A DNA stretch of 64,000 bases from Candidatus Pelagibacter sp. (GCA_028408795.1 JAOOLP010000003.1:9713-73712), one strand, 5' to 3'. Positions 44,346-54,648 are shown, counted from the first letter of the stretch. Notes: a model not told the origin generated them from the letters alone. Translations and numbers: made by a program.

Positions 44346-45152
44346 TTGAGAAATTTAAATCATTTATCAGAAATATTTAACTTTTACGATACTTATGTAA
44401 TAGATCTTTGGGGTGTGATGCACAACGGAATATCATTAAATCCAAAGGCAATTGAAGTTATTGAAAATTTAAATAAAAATTCAAAAAAGATTGTTTTTTT
44501 GTCAAATGCTCCAAGACCTAGTTTTAAAGTTATTGAGTTTTTAAAAAAGATGAAAATGAATGAAAAGTTTTTATCTAAGGTAGTGACCTCAGGTGAGGCA
44601 GCAATGCAAGCAGTAAATCAACATAAATTCGGAAAAAACTTTTATCATCTTGGACCAGTTAGAGATAATTCAATATTTAAAAAAGTAGAAGAAAATAAAA
44701 CATCTTTAGAAAAATGTGATTTTATACTTTGCACAGGATTTTTCGATGAAGAAGAAAATGATTTAAATTATTATCAATCATTGCTTAAAGATTATACTGA
44801 AAAAAAACTGATATGTACAAATCCTGATCTTGTAGTTCACAGGGGAGAGATCGAAGAACTTTGTGCTGGATCTATTGCCAAGCTATTTGAGACCATGGGA
44901 GGTGAAGTGATATATTATGGAAAACCTCACAAAGAGATTTATGGGATGTGTTTCAAGAAAGGAGAAAAGGTTTTAGCAATTGGAGATAATTTAAGAACAG
45001 ATATCAAAGGGGCCAATAATTTAAATATTGATAGCTTATTTATTTATAATGGAGTCCATAGAAATGAATTTAGAAATAATGAAGATCTTTCAAAGCTATT
45101 GACAAAATATAATGTAAAAACAAACTACTTTCAAAAAGAGCTTAAATGGTAA
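44346..45152 (+). CDS. HAD-superfamily subfamily IIA hydrolase (NagD-like)
   Basis: A 268-residue phosphatase of the TIGR01459 type found in alphaproteobacteria. Motif I is VIDLWGVMHNG, motif II FLSNAPRPS, with the cap region CTGFFDEEEND, motif III lysine in YYGKPHKEIY and motif IV LAIGDNLRTDIKGA. Substrate unknown. The likely start is a TTG at 44346, and no nearby in-frame ATG keeps motif I. It precedes ribF by 1 base. Confidence 0.88.
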   Translation: MRNLNHLSEIFNFYDTYVIDLWGVMHNGISLNPKAIEVIENLNKNSKKIVFLSNAPRPSFKVIEFLKKMKMNEKFLSKVVTSGEAAMQAVNQHKFGKNFYHLGPVRDNSIFKKVEENKTSLEKCDFILCTGFFDEEENDLNYYQSLLKDYTEKKLICTNPDLVVHRGEIEELCAGSIAKLFETMGGEVIYYGKPHKEIYGMCFKKGEKVLAIGDNLRTDIKGANNLNIDSLFIYNGVHRNEFRNNEDLSKLLTKYNVKTNYFQKELKW

Positions 45153-45153
45153 A

Positions 45154-46068
45154 ATGAAAATTTATAGAAACTTAATAATAGAAAAAAAACATAGAAATAG
45201 TGTAGTAGCTATAGGTAATTTTGACGGCGTTCATTTAGGACATCAAAAAGTTTTAAGACAGGCAAAAATTAAATCAAAAAAAGAGAGACTTCCATTTGGT
45301 TTAATAACATTTGAACCAATGCCAGTAATGTTTTTTAATCCAAAAATAAAAAATCACAGAATTAACCAACTAAGTCAAAAAAAAAATCAATTAGAAAAAT
45401 TAAAATTGGATTTTCTAGTTATCGTCAAATTCAATAAAAAATTTTCTTTGCTAAGCGCAGAATATTTTATCAAAAAGATAATTAAGGATAAAATTCAATC
45501 AAGATTTATTTTTGTAAGCAAAAATTTTAGATTTGGAAAAAATAGAAAAGGTAATATATCTTTACTGAAAAACTATGAAAAGAAACTGGGATATAAAACA
45601 ATAATTACTTCTCCGCTTAACAGATCAAAACGGATAATTTCATCAACAATAATTAGAAAAAAAATAAAAAAAGGAAACATTAGTGAGGTAAATAAACTTT
45701 TGGGTCGAACGTGGTCGATTGAGGGTAAAGTTGTTAAAGGAAAAAGAAGAGGAAGACTTATTGGATTCCCAACCTGCAATTTAAAGATGAGAGATTATGT
45801 AATACCTAAACTTGGTGTTTATTCAGTCATAGTACAAACTAAACAGTTTAAAAAAAGAGGAATAGCGAATATTGGCTATAGACCGACATTTAATGGTCTT
45901 AATTTACTTTTAGAAGTAAATATATTTGGAATTAATAAAAACTTATATAATAAGGAGTTAATTGTAAAATTTATTAAATTTATTAGATCTGAAAAAAAGT
46001 TTAAAGGTCTAGAACAACTAAAGAAACAAATAAAATTTGATATAGTTCAATCTAAAAAAAATGACTAA
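45154..46068 (+). CDS. ribF: Bifunctional riboflavin kinase / FAD synthetase
   Basis: Makes FMN and FAD from riboflavin, 304 residues. The N-terminal adenylyltransferase has AIGNFDGVHLGHQ and SSTIIRKKIKKGNI. The C-terminal flavokinase has GKVVKGKRRGRLIGFPTCNL and GIANIGYRPTF. It overlaps ileS by 8 bases, the common ribF-ileS-lspA order. Confidence 0.95.
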   Translation: MKIYRNLIIEKKHRNSVVAIGNFDGVHLGHQKVLRQAKIKSKKERLPFGLITFEPMPVMFFNPKIKNHRINQLSQKKNQLEKLKLDFLVIVKFNKKFSLLSAEYFIKKIIKDKIQSRFIFVSKNFRFGKNRKGNISLLKNYEKKLGYKTIITSPLNRSKRIISSTIIRKKIKKGNISEVNKLLGRTWSIEGKVVKGKRRGRLIGFPTCNLKMRDYVIPKLGVYSVIVQTKQFKKRGIANIGYRPTFNGLNLLLEVNIFGINKNLYNKELIVKFIKFIRSEKKFKGLEQLKKQIKFDIVQSKKND

Positions 46069-48796
46069 AGAAAATTTACAACTTCCAAAAACTGCTTTTT
46101 CAATGAAGGCAAATTTGCCCACAAAAGAACCATTGATATTGGATAAATGGGAAAAAAACAAAATTTTTCAAAAACTTAGAAAAAACTCACTTGGAAAAGA
46201 AAAGTTCATTCTACACGATGGACCACCATATGCTAATGGCCACATCCACATGGGTACTGCTCTTAACAAAATTTTAAAGGATATGATTACACGTTTTCAT
46301 CAAATGAATGGTAAAGATTCTGTATATGTACCAGGCTGGGATTGTCATGGTTTGCCTATAGAATGGAAAATTGAAGAACAATACAAAAAAAAGAAAAAAA
46401 ATAAAGATGAAATTCCGATTAAAGATTTCAGACAAGAGTGTAGAGAATTTGCAAAAGAATGGATTCAAATTCATGTTAAAGAGTTCAAAAGATTAGGGGT
46501 CGTAGGAGATTTTGAAAATTATTATTCCACGATGAGCTATGAAGCAGAGGCACAAATTGTAAGAGAACTTGGTAAATTTCTATTAGATGGTAGTTTATAT
46601 CAAGGCTTTAAACCCGTTTTATGGTCAACTGTTGAAAAAACAGCTTTAGCCGATGCCGAAGTAGAATATATGGACCACACTTCAAATACAATTTTTGTTG
46701 CCTTTAAAGTTAAAAAAACCAATAAAAAGTTTTTAGAAAACTCTAATATTATTATCTGGACAACGACACCTTGGACTATTCCAGCTAATAAAGCTCTAGC
46801 GTTTAATAATAATATTGAATATTCACTTGTAGAGATAAATCAGCTTGATTTCTTTAATGATAAAAAAATTGTTGTCGCTAGTAATTTACTTGAGTCAATT
46901 ATAAAATCTTGTGAAATAAATAGTTATAAGGTTATTAAAACTTTCAAAGGGTCTGATTTTAAAGGAACAATTTGTAGTCATCCATTTTTAGAAATGAAGT
47001 TTGATTACGATGTCCCAATGTTGGAGGCAAATTTTGTTGATTTAGATCAAGGAACAGGAATAGTACACTGCGCACCAAGTCACGGGCCTGATGATTTTAA
47101 TTTATGTTTAAAAAACAATATTACTTCCACGTACACTGTAGATAATGCGGGGTTATACACAAATGAAGTCCCTTACTTTGAAAAAACACACGTCTTTAAG
47201 GCAGATCCTTTGGTAATTGAAAAACTAAAAGAACAAAAAAGATTATTAAAAAATGACAAACTAAACCATAGCTATCCTCATTCGTGGAGGTCTAAAGCAC
47301 CTTTGATTTATAGAGCTACTCCACAATGGTTTATCTCGATGGAAAAAAATTCATTAAGAGAAAAAGCAATAAAGGCAATTAACAATACTAAATTTTTTCC
47401 AGAGAAAGGAAAAGATAGACTATTATCTATGATTGAAGGAAGACCTGACTGGTGCGTTTCAAGACAACGAGTCTGGGGAGTACCTTTACCTATATTCATT
47501 GATAAAAAAACAAAAAAACCATTAAGAGACCAAAAAATAATTGATAGAATAGCTGAAATCTATGAGAAAGAGGGTTCTGATTGTTGGTTCACTGACGATG
47601 CAAAAAAATTTTTAGGAAATAATTATGATGCGAAAAATTTTGAAAAACTTAATGATATAGTTGAGGTATGGTTTGATAGTGGTTCTACTCATAGTTTTGT
47701 TTTAGAAAAAAGAAAGGATTTAAAATGGCCTGCAGATATGTATTTAGAAGGTTCTGATCAACACAGAGGTTGGTTTCACTCTTCATTACTAGAGTCATGT
47801 GGAACTAGAGGCAGGGCGCCTTTTGAAAATATTTTATCCCACGGATTTGTTGTTGATGGAAAAGGTTTAAAGATGTCTAAATCTTCGGGAAATGTTATTT
47901 CTCCAGATGAAATTTTGAAAAATTATGGAGCAGATATTTTAAGAGCTTGGGTTGCTTCATCTGATTACGCAGAGGATTTAAGAATAGATAAGACCATACT
48001 TTCTCAACATGCTGAGTCATATAGAAAAATTAGAAACACATTTAGATTTATTTTAGGAAATATAAAAGACAATTTTCAGAAGCAAAATATAGAGTCTCTT
48101 AATTTGAAAAATTTTAACGAGTTAGAACAATATATTTTACACAAATTATTTTTATTAGATAATTCTATAAAAGATAATTTGGAAAATTATAATTTCCATA
48201 AACTTTACAAAGAATTGTTAAATTTCTGTACTTTAGATCTTTCCTCTTTTTATTTTGATATAAGAAAAGATGTTTTGTATTGTGATAGTTTAGAATCAAA
48301 AAAAAGAAAAGATTGTGTAATAGTTTTAAATATAATTCTTGAATGTTTGCTAAAATGGTTTGCACCTATATTTGTTTTTACAACAGACGAAATTTATAGT
48401 CTTGTAAGCAAGGACAATAAAAGCATTCATGAGCATACATTTTTAGAAATACCAAAAAATTGGAAAAATAAAGATTTAGATGAAAAATGGAAAAAATTAT
48501 TTAAGATCAAACAAGTGGCAAATATTGCCATCGAGGAAAAAAGATCTAATAAAGAAATAGGCTCTAGTTTAGAAGCTGAAATTAAAATAACTGTAGATGA
48601 GAAAAATTTTAATCTTTTAGACGGTCTAGACTTAGCTGAATATTTTATTACATCAAAGGCTAAAAAAATAAAAGGAAAAGATAAAGAATTTAAAATTGAA
48701 GTTTTTAAAACTAAAGGTACTAAGTGTCCTCGCTGCTGGAAAATTTTAGACAACAAATGTGAAAGATGTGAAACTATGGTCAAATCTAATATCTAA
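46061..48796 (+). CDS. ileS: Isoleucyl-tRNA synthetase
   Basis: Class I synthetase of 911 residues. The nucleotide site is PPYANGHIHMGTALNK (HIGH motif as HMGT) and the KMSKSSGN loop is intact. The editing domain includes WTTTPWTIPANKALAF and GTGIVHCAPSHGPDD. The C-terminal zinc finger CPRCWKILDNKCERC marks the bacterial short form. The stop is one base from the lspA start. Confidence 0.98.
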   Translation: MTKENLQLPKTAFSMKANLPTKEPLILDKWEKNKIFQKLRKNSLGKEKFILHDGPPYANGHIHMGTALNKILKDMITRFHQMNGKDSVYVPGWDCHGLPIEWKIEEQYKKKKKNKDEIPIKDFRQECREFAKEWIQIHVKEFKRLGVVGDFENYYSTMSYEAEAQIVRELGKFLLDGSLYQGFKPVLWSTVEKTALADAEVEYMDHTSNTIFVAFKVKKTNKKFLENSNIIIWTTTPWTIPANKALAFNNNIEYSLVEINQLDFFNDKKIVVASNLLESIIKSCEINSYKVIKTFKGSDFKGTICSHPFLEMKFDYDVPMLEANFVDLDQGTGIVHCAPSHGPDDFNLCLKNNITSTYTVDNAGLYTNEVPYFEKTHVFKADPLVIEKLKEQKRLLKNDKLNHSYPHSWRSKAPLIYRATPQWFISMEKNSLREKAIKAINNTKFFPEKGKDRLLSMIEGRPDWCVSRQRVWGVPLPIFIDKKTKKPLRDQKIIDRIAEIYEKEGSDCWFTDDAKKFLGNNYDAKNFEKLNDIVEVWFDSGSTHSFVLEKRKDLKWPADMYLEGSDQHRGWFHSSLLESCGTRGRAPFENILSHGFVVDGKGLKMSKSSGNVISPDEILKNYGADILRAWVASSDYAEDLRIDKTILSQHAESYRKIRNTFRFILGNIKDNFQKQNIESLNLKNFNELEQYILHKLFLLDNSIKDNLENYNFHKLYKELLNFCTLDLSSFYFDIRKDVLYCDSLESKKRKDCVIVLNIILECLLKWFAPIFVFTTDEIYSLVSKDNKSIHEHTFLEIPKNWKNKDLDEKWKKLFKIKQVANIAIEEKRSNKEIGSSLEAEIKITVDEKNFNLLDGLDLAEYFITSKAKKIKGKDKEFKIEVFKTKGTKCPRCWKILDNKCERCETMVKSNI

Positions 48797-48797
48797 T

Positions 48798-49298
48798 ATG
48801 GATAAAAACAAAAAATTTTTAGAGCATTTAAATATAAAAAATCTAATTTGCTTGTTAGTTATTACAATTATATTTAGTTTTGATAGATTAAGTAAAATTA
48901 AAATAATTGAACTTTTAATAGACAAGAACTCTTTATTCATTAATAATTTTATTAATTTAGATTTAGTTTGGAACACTGGTATAGGTTTTGGCCTATTTAG
49001 CTCGGACTCAAATTTAATTTATAATTTAATTACAGGAATAATATGTGTTGTAATAATGTGTTTGATTTATTTGATCTTAAAATCTAAAATGATAGATAAA
49101 TTATTATTTTCTTTAATTTTGGGAGGTGCATTAGGAAATGTCTATGACAGACTTACTTATTATGCTGTTCCAGATTTTATAGACATTCATTTCAAAAATT
49201 TTCACTGGTTTACATTTAATATCGCAGATATATTCATAACTGTTGGAATTTTGGCTTTTATAACCAAAGATTTGATTTTGAAAGATGCAAAAAATTAA
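48798..49298 (+). CDS. lspA: Lipoprotein signal peptidase (signal peptidase II)
   Basis: Membrane aspartyl protease that removes lipoprotein signal peptides, 166 residues from the ATG at 48798 (an upstream non-ATG start would overlap ileS by 38 bases). Four helices; catalytic Asp residues lie in GNVYDRLTYYAVPDFIDIHF and WFTFNIADIFI. The upstream FDRLSK segment is the usual LDQLSK motif. The next gene encodes a lipoprotein that would be a substrate. Confidence 0.95.
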   Translation: MDKNKKFLEHLNIKNLICLLVITIIFSFDRLSKIKIIELLIDKNSLFINNFINLDLVWNTGIGFGLFSSDSNLIYNLITGIICVVIMCLIYLILKSKMIDKLLFSLILGGALGNVYDRLTYYAVPDFIDIHFKNFHWFTFNIADIFITVGILAFITKDLILKDAKN

Positions 49299-49599
49299 TA
49301 GATCATTGTTATATTTTTTTATAGTGTTTTTTTTGCATTCGTGTGGTGCAATGTCAGATGCAGGTAAAGTTCTAAGAAATGAAAAAATAAAAACAACAGA
49401 CGAATTTCTGGTAAAAAAGAGACAACCTTTAGTTCTACCTCCAGATTATGATACTTTACCAACGCCAGGGACATTAAAAGGAAAAGTAGACACAAACGAT
49501 AATATTAATAAAATTTTAAAGATTCCTAATCAGTCAGATACATCAAAATCAAACTCAACATCTGTAGAACAATCTATCTTAAATAAAATTGGTAAGTGA
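49285..49599 (+). CDS. Small lipoprotein, DUF3035 family
   Basis: A 104-residue protein with a lipoprotein signal (hydrophobic YFFIVFFLHSC, lipobox LHSC, Cys 20). The mature part has the DUF3035 pattern DEFLVKKRQPLVLPPDYDTLPTPG. Alphaproteobacteria often encode this next to lspA. Function is unknown; location would be the outer or inner membrane facing the periplasm. It overlaps lspA by 14 bases. Confidence 0.85.
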   Translation: MQKINRSLLYFFIVFFLHSCGAMSDAGKVLRNEKIKTTDEFLVKKRQPLVLPPDYDTLPTPGTLKGKVDTNDNINKILKIPNQSDTSKSNSTSVEQSILNKIGK

Positions 49600-50816
49600 A
49601 AAATAAAAAAATAATTTATAAAAATTTTATACAAAAAGACCACCTTAATTTGAAGTTAAATAAAAATTTACAAATTAAATATAATAAGCTTTTATCAAAT
49701 ATAAATAAATATCAAGATAATGAAAATGATGTTTTCCATACATTAACCAGAAAATTTAAAATAAACTTTCAAATTAAAGATTTAAAAAAATTTAAAAGAT
49801 ATAAGAGATTTGTTTTAATAGGAATGGGTGGATCGATTCTTGGATCTGAGGCAATTTATGAATTTTTAAAGTCAAAAATCAGAAAAAATTTTCATTTTTT
49901 TGATAATTTAGATGAAGAAAAATTAGATATTTTCAGAAAAAGTCATAAGTTTAATAAGACTTTATTTATAGTAATTTCTAAATCAGGGGAAACTTTAGAG
50001 ACACTATCAAACCTGGTAGCTTTAAAAATTTTAAAAAAAAATTCAAAAAATTTAATTGTAGTTACTGAAAAAAATAATGGATATTTACACTCCTTATCAA
50101 AAAAAATGAAATTTTACTTTATAGAACATAGAAGTTACGTAAGTGGCAGATATTCTGTGTTATCGGAGGTTGGAATATTACCAACATATTTAATGGGTCT
50201 ACAAATTAGTAACTTAAGAAAGAATTTATTAGTACATCTTAAAAATAAAAAAAATAAGTCATTTTTAAAAGATAGTACAATTAAATTAGCAAATATAATT
50301 TTAAGAAAAAAGATAAAAAGTTTAATACTATTTAATTATGAACCTAAACTTGAAAAATTTCTTTATTGGTACCAACAACTTATTGCTGAAAGTTTAGGTA
50401 AAAAAGGGAGAGGATTGCTGCCAATAATTTCTCCGGCTCCAAAAGATCACCATAGTTTGCTTCAACTTTACTTGGATGGTCCAAGAGATAAATTGTTTTA
50501 TATATTAAGTAGCAGTCAAGATTTTAAATATAAGATTTTTACGAAAAACCTAGGTGAAAAATTTAAATATTTAAATAATCTGAGCCTAAATCAAATTAAA
50601 AATGCACAAAAAAAAGCCTTTATGCAAAGTTTGAAAAAGAAAAAAATAGCTTTTAGGGAATTTAAAATTGGCCATTTTAATGAACAAACTATAGGAGAAT
50701 TATTCTCATATTTCATTATTGAAACTGCTATGATTGGAAAACTTATTAATATAAATCCTTTTGACCAACCAGCAGTAGAAAAGGTGAAAAAAGCTACAAA
50801 AAAAGAACTAAATTAA
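49596..50816 (+). CDS. pgi: Glucose-6-phosphate isomerase
   Basis: Interconverts glucose-6-phosphate and fructose-6-phosphate. At 406 residues it is of the short Pgi type (E. coli has about 550). SIS-type sugar-phosphate loops appear as LIGMGGSILGSEA and VISKSGETLET. SYVSGRYSVLSEVG and the His-containing PAPKDHHSLLQLYLDGP follow, and the C-terminus has NPFDQPAVEKVKK. The start is GTG at 49596, overlapping the preceding stop. Confidence 0.93.
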   Translation: MKNKKIIYKNFIQKDHLNLKLNKNLQIKYNKLLSNINKYQDNENDVFHTLTRKFKINFQIKDLKKFKRYKRFVLIGMGGSILGSEAIYEFLKSKIRKNFHFFDNLDEEKLDIFRKSHKFNKTLFIVISKSGETLETLSNLVALKILKKNSKNLIVVTEKNNGYLHSLSKKMKFYFIEHRSYVSGRYSVLSEVGILPTYLMGLQISNLRKNLLVHLKNKKNKSFLKDSTIKLANIILRKKIKSLILFNYEPKLEKFLYWYQQLIAESLGKKGRGLLPIISPAPKDHHSLLQLYLDGPRDKLFYILSSSQDFKYKIFTKNLGEKFKYLNNLSLNQIKNAQKKAFMQSLKKKKIAFREFKIGHFNEQTIGELFSYFIIETAMIGKLININPFDQPAVEKVKKATKKELN

Positions 50817-51370
50817 AATTTCCCAAAAATTATTTTAGATCGACTGTATCTTTTAACGATTAGAGGTTTTAAAATTCCACTTAAATCATCTTGGCTTTTA
50901 CTTTCCCTATGAATAATTATTAAATGATTTTTGGAATAAACCTTATTTTTTTTTATGAGCTTAACTTCATTGATAAATTCATTTTCCGCAAAAGGAGGGT
51001 CTAGGAATATTATATCAAATTTTTCTTTTTTTTTTGTATTTAAGTAATTTTCAATTCTATCTTTTATAATTAAAGTTTTTTCTTTAATTGAAAGCGTAAT
51101 TAAGTTTTTATTTAAAATTTCAATCGCATAATTATCTTTCTCGACAAATGTTACTCCTCTAGCGCCACGAGAAATACACTCAATTCCAAAAGATCCAGTT
51201 CCAGAATAGAGATCTAAAATATTTGCATCATCAAGCTTAATTTTCAAAAGATTTGAATGATTAATGATATTAAATATATTTTCTTTTACAGAGTCTTTTA
51301 AAGGTCTTGTAATTTTTGATTTTAAAAAAGAAATAGATTTTCCTTTAAAGATACCACTGATTATCCTCAT
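50813..51370 (-). CDS. rsmD: 16S rRNA (guanine-966-N2)-methyltransferase RsmD
   Basis: AdoMet-dependent methyltransferase of 185 residues. N-terminal RIISGIFKGKSI and the RPLKDSVKENIFNII segment are typical. The AdoMet motif is DLYSGTGSFGIECISRGA and the catalytic motif DPPF. It overlaps purD by 4 bases upstream and pgi by 4 bases convergently. Confidence 0.94.
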   Translation of the reverse strand: MRIISGIFKGKSISFLKSKITRPLKDSVKENIFNIINHSNLLKIKLDDANILDLYSGTGSFGIECISRGARGVTFVEKDNYAIEILNKNLITLSIKEKTLIIKDRIENYLNTKKKEKFDIIFLDPPFAENEFINEVKLIKKNKVYSKNHLIIIHRESKSQDDLSGILKPLIVKRYSRSKIIFGKF

Positions 51371-52635
51371 TTATTTTGAATTACTCTCCATCCTATATCT
51401 TTTCTAAAAAAACCACCTTGCCAATTAATTCTTTTAATAATTTTAATAATATTACTTCTAATTTTAAAAAAGGTTTTTCCAACAGTTGTAATGTTCAAAA
51501 CTCTTCCTCCATTAGAAAAAATATCTTCATTAATGTACTTAGTACCAGCGTGGTAAATAAAAGAAGTTTTTTTAAGTTTTATATTCATTAAATTTTTTAT
51601 TTTAATAAATTTTTTATACTTTCCTGGATAACCTTTCGAACATAAAACTATTGTCATACATTTAACTTTTTTCCATTTTATGTTAATAGCGTTTAACCTG
51701 TTAGTTACTGCAAAAGAAATAATTCTAACTAAATCTGTATTTAGCCTAGGCAATATTACCTGACATTCTGGATCTCCCATTCTAACATTATATTCAATTA
51801 AAAAAGGTTCATTGTTTTTAATCATTAAACCTACATATAAAAATCCAGTGTAATGTTTCTTCTTTTTTTTTAAAGCTTTTAAAGTTGGAGAAACTATTTT
51901 TGTGATGATTTTCTTTTCTAATTCTTTAGTAATTATTTGTGCTGGTGAATAAGCACCCATTCCACCAGTGTTGGGTCCAATATCTTTTTCACCAACTCTT
52001 TTATGGTCTTGAGCAGATCCAAAAAATTTAAAACTTTTTTTATCAACTAGCAGAAAATAACTAGCCTCTTCTCCCTCTAAAAATTCTTCTAGAACTAATT
52101 TTTTCGATGATTTAAATTTACCATCAAAAATTTCATTAGAAACTTTTAATACTTGTTTTTTATTTTTACAGATTGTTACTCCTTTTCCAGCAGCCAAACC
52201 GTCTGCTTTAACTACTAGTGGAAATATATTTTTTTTTAGAAAATTATTTACGTCATTCTTATTTCGACATATTTTAAATTCGGCTGTAGGAATGTTATTT
52301 GCTTTACATAATGATTTCATAAAAGCTTTAGAGCCTTCAAGTTTTGCCGCATATTTATTTGGTCCAAAAACTTTAATCTTTTTTTTAATAAGAAAATCTA
52401 CAACACCCTTTACTAATGGTTCTTCCGGCCCAACGATAACTAAACTTATTTTGTAAAATTTGATAACTTTGAAGAGTTTTTTAAAATCAAGCATATCAAT
52501 GTTAATATTTTTAGCAATTTTGGAAGTTCCTGCGTTACCAGGAATGCAAATAATATTCCTAGATAACTTAGAATCGTAGATTTTTTGACACAAAGAGTGC
52601 TCCCTTCCACCACTACCTAATAATGCAATATTCAT
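51367..52635 (-). CDS. purD: Phosphoribosylamine-glycine ligase
   Basis: Second step of purine synthesis (GAR synthetase), 422 residues, ATP-grasp. N-terminal ALLGSGGREHSL, then VGPEEPLVKG, the ATP-grasp segments VKADGLAAGKGV and LEEFLEGEEASYF, the DHKRVGEKDIGPNTGGMGAYSP block and EYNVRMGDPECQVI. Start is an ATG preceded by no strong Shine-Dalgarno. Confidence 0.97.
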   Translation of the reverse strand: MNIALLGSGGREHSLCQKIYDSKLSRNIICIPGNAGTSKIAKNINIDMLDFKKLFKVIKFYKISLVIVGPEEPLVKGVVDFLIKKKIKVFGPNKYAAKLEGSKAFMKSLCKANNIPTAEFKICRNKNDVNNFLKKNIFPLVVKADGLAAGKGVTICKNKKQVLKVSNEIFDGKFKSSKKLVLEEFLEGEEASYFLLVDKKSFKFFGSAQDHKRVGEKDIGPNTGGMGAYSPAQIITKELEKKIITKIVSPTLKALKKKKKHYTGFLYVGLMIKNNEPFLIEYNVRMGDPECQVILPRLNTDLVRIISFAVTNRLNAINIKWKKVKCMTIVLCSKGYPGKYKKFIKIKNLMNIKLKKTSFIYHAGTKYINEDIFSNGGRVLNITTVGKTFFKIRSNIIKIIKRINWQGGFFRKDIGWRVIQNK

Positions 52636-52667
52636 AAGAAAAAATATACTATATGTTTATTTTATAA

Positions 52668-52862
52668 ATGAACAAAAAAAAAGCCAAACTGAAATATAAA
52701 AATAACTCCTTTGATATTATTGAAGAGGGAGATTTTGTAGTTTGTGCTATCTCTGGAAAACAAATTTCTTTAGAAAATTTAAGTTATTGGAATGTTGATT
52801 TACAGGAAGCTTATTTTTCACCTATAGAAGTTAAAAAAAGTTTGTTAAAATTAAAAAAATAA
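52668..52862 (+). CDS. DUF2093 family small protein
   Basis: A 64-residue cytoplasmic protein. Segments GDFVVCAISGKQISLENLSYW and NVDLQEAYFSP are the DUF2093 signature, a family confined as far as I know to alphaproteobacteria and of unknown function. It is divergent from purD (32 bases apart) and convergent with the acyltransferase gene at 52865 (2 bases). Confidence 0.85.
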   Translation: MNKKKAKLKYKNNSFDIIEEGDFVVCAISGKQISLENLSYWNVDLQEAYFSPIEVKKSLLKLKK

Positions 52863-52864
52863 AT

Positions 52865-53722
52865 TTATTTCCACCTGTTGTGAGTCCATATCCACTGATT
52901 CGGATTTTTAACAATCATATTTTCTAAAACTTTATTCAATTCATTTGTAATAAAAAATTTGTTTTTATCTTTTGAAAACTCGATTGGTTTAAGAATTTCC
53001 ATTGTAAATTTATTAGATTTATTCCTTTCAATGAAAATTGGAATAACTTTTAAATTATACTTTAATATTAATTGCGCAGGTAAAGTTGTCGTTAGCGCCT
53101 CTTTATCAAAAAATTTTATTTTTTCACCCTCACTTACCCTTTGATCAATCATTAATGCAATATTATGTCCACTTTTAATAAATTCAATTGTGTTTTTTAC
53201 TCCATTAATTCCTTTTTTTATTTGGTTTTTACAAACATATTTTTTTCTCAAATTTTCCATTAATGGATTTAAAAAAAAATTATTTAATGGCCGGTAGATT
53301 GTTGCCAGTTTAACGTTTCTTTTTGTTAGTTCCATTGACATCAATTCAAAATTTGCAAAATGTCCAGAAATAAAAATAACAGGTTTATTATCACTTATTA
53401 CTTTTTCTAATATGTTTAATCCTAAGATTTTTATATGAGAATTTTCATTTCGGAATTTTTTCAAGAACAAGTATTCTATAAATGTCATTCCATAGTTACT
53501 CCACATACTGTTGATAATTTCTTTTTTTTTAAAATTTGAAATACCTTTAGAAAATATTTCTAAATTTTTAAAACTTACTTTATTTGACCTTATAGCAGGT
53601 CCAATAACTTTAAATATAAAAGAAAATAAATTTCGACTTAATCTTAAACCAATTAATTTTGCAATACCAAAAAAAGTATAAATAAAAATCGCTTCAATTA
53701 GATATTTAATTTTTTTTATCAT
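52865..53722 (-). CDS. Lipid A biosynthesis acyltransferase (LpxL/HtrB family)
   Basis: Inner-membrane acyltransferase that adds a secondary acyl chain to lipid A, 285 residues. It has an N-terminal hydrophobic anchor and the HX4E catalytic motif in ISGHFANFELM. ALMIDQRVSEGEKIKFFDKEA and a C-terminal WIWTHNRWK follow, typical of the family. It shares an operon with lpxK, waaA and msbA. Whether it is LpxL or LpxM by specificity cannot be told. Confidence 0.92.
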   Translation of the reverse strand: MIKKIKYLIEAIFIYTFFGIAKLIGLRLSRNLFSFIFKVIGPAIRSNKVSFKNLEIFSKGISNFKKKEIINSMWSNYGMTFIEYLFLKKFRNENSHIKILGLNILEKVISDNKPVIFISGHFANFELMSMELTKRNVKLATIYRPLNNFFLNPLMENLRKKYVCKNQIKKGINGVKNTIEFIKSGHNIALMIDQRVSEGEKIKFFDKEALTTTLPAQLILKYNLKVIPIFIERNKSNKFTMEILKPIEFSKDKNKFFITNELNKVLENMIVKNPNQWIWTHNRWK

Positions 53723-54648
53723 ATAGAATTGTTAATCTTTTCCAAAAATCTTTTTTCATTAATAATTTTTAACCTTATTTTTATATATCTTATTTCTTTG
53801 AAATTATATTTCTTTAAACGATAAAAATCTTTTTCTGACGTCAGTATTACCAATTTCTTTTCTGAAGCCTCCTTAATAATTTTTTCTATTTCATATTTAC
53901 TTAATTCGTAATGGTCAGGAAAAGCTACTTTTTTTTGCAAATCAATATTATTTTCTAAAAGCATTTTAAAAAAATTATCTGGACTTCCTATCCCTGCAAA
54001 TGCAAAAATTTTTTTATTTTGAAATTCTTTAATGTTTATTGGTTCGTATTTTGAATAAAAAATTTCGACATTTTTCGAAATATTGCTTATTTTTCTTTCA
54101 AAAAAATCATTTTTACTACCATTGATCATCACAACATCTGCTCTTCGTATTGCACTCAATCTCTCTCTTAAAGGCCCAGAAGGAAAAGTGAAACCATTAC
54201 CTATTAATTGATTAGAGTTAAAACATAAGATATTAAAATTTTTCTTTATAGACCAATCTTGAAAACCATCATCTAAAATAGCTAAATCAAAATTATTTTT
54301 TTCAACACTTTGTAAAGCTGCTTGTCTATCTTTGTTTAGAAATAAGTTATTAGTGTAATTTTTAATCATAAGATGTTCATCAAAATGTTCTGGATAAAAT
54401 TTTTTGATTATTGAAGTTTTTTTTCCTTGATCTTCGAAGACTCTTGCTAGAAATAAAGTTAGCGGGGTTTTACCAGTTCCACCTAAGTATATATTTCCAA
54501 CGCAAATTACAGGTATTTTAAAAATTCTCTCTTTTATTATGAGAATTTTAACATAACTAATAAATTGATAAATTATGGACAAAGGCCACAATAAAATAGA
54601 GAAAAAACTTATCTTTTTAGCCCAGAAATTTGGTTTAAGTAATTTCAT
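53719..54648 (-). CDS. lpxK: Tetraacyldisaccharide 4'-kinase
   Basis: Phosphorylates the lipid A disaccharide precursor, 309 residues. One N-terminal membrane helix, then the P-loop VGNIYLGGTGKTPLTL. The LAILDDGFQDW motif and GPLRERLSAIRRAD follow, both characteristic of LpxK. It overlaps waaA and the acyltransferase gene by 4 bases each. Confidence 0.95.
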   Translation of the reverse strand: MKLLKPNFWAKKISFFSILLWPLSIIYQFISYVKILIIKERIFKIPVICVGNIYLGGTGKTPLTLFLARVFEDQGKKTSIIKKFYPEHFDEHLMIKNYTNNLFLNKDRQAALQSVEKNNFDLAILDDGFQDWSIKKNFNILCFNSNQLIGNGFTFPSGPLRERLSAIRRADVVMINGSKNDFFERKISNISKNVEIFYSKYEPINIKEFQNKKIFAFAGIGSPDNFFKMLLENNIDLQKKVAFPDHYELSKYEIEKIIKEASEKKLVILTSEKDFYRLKKYNFKEIRYIKIRLKIINEKRFLEKINNSI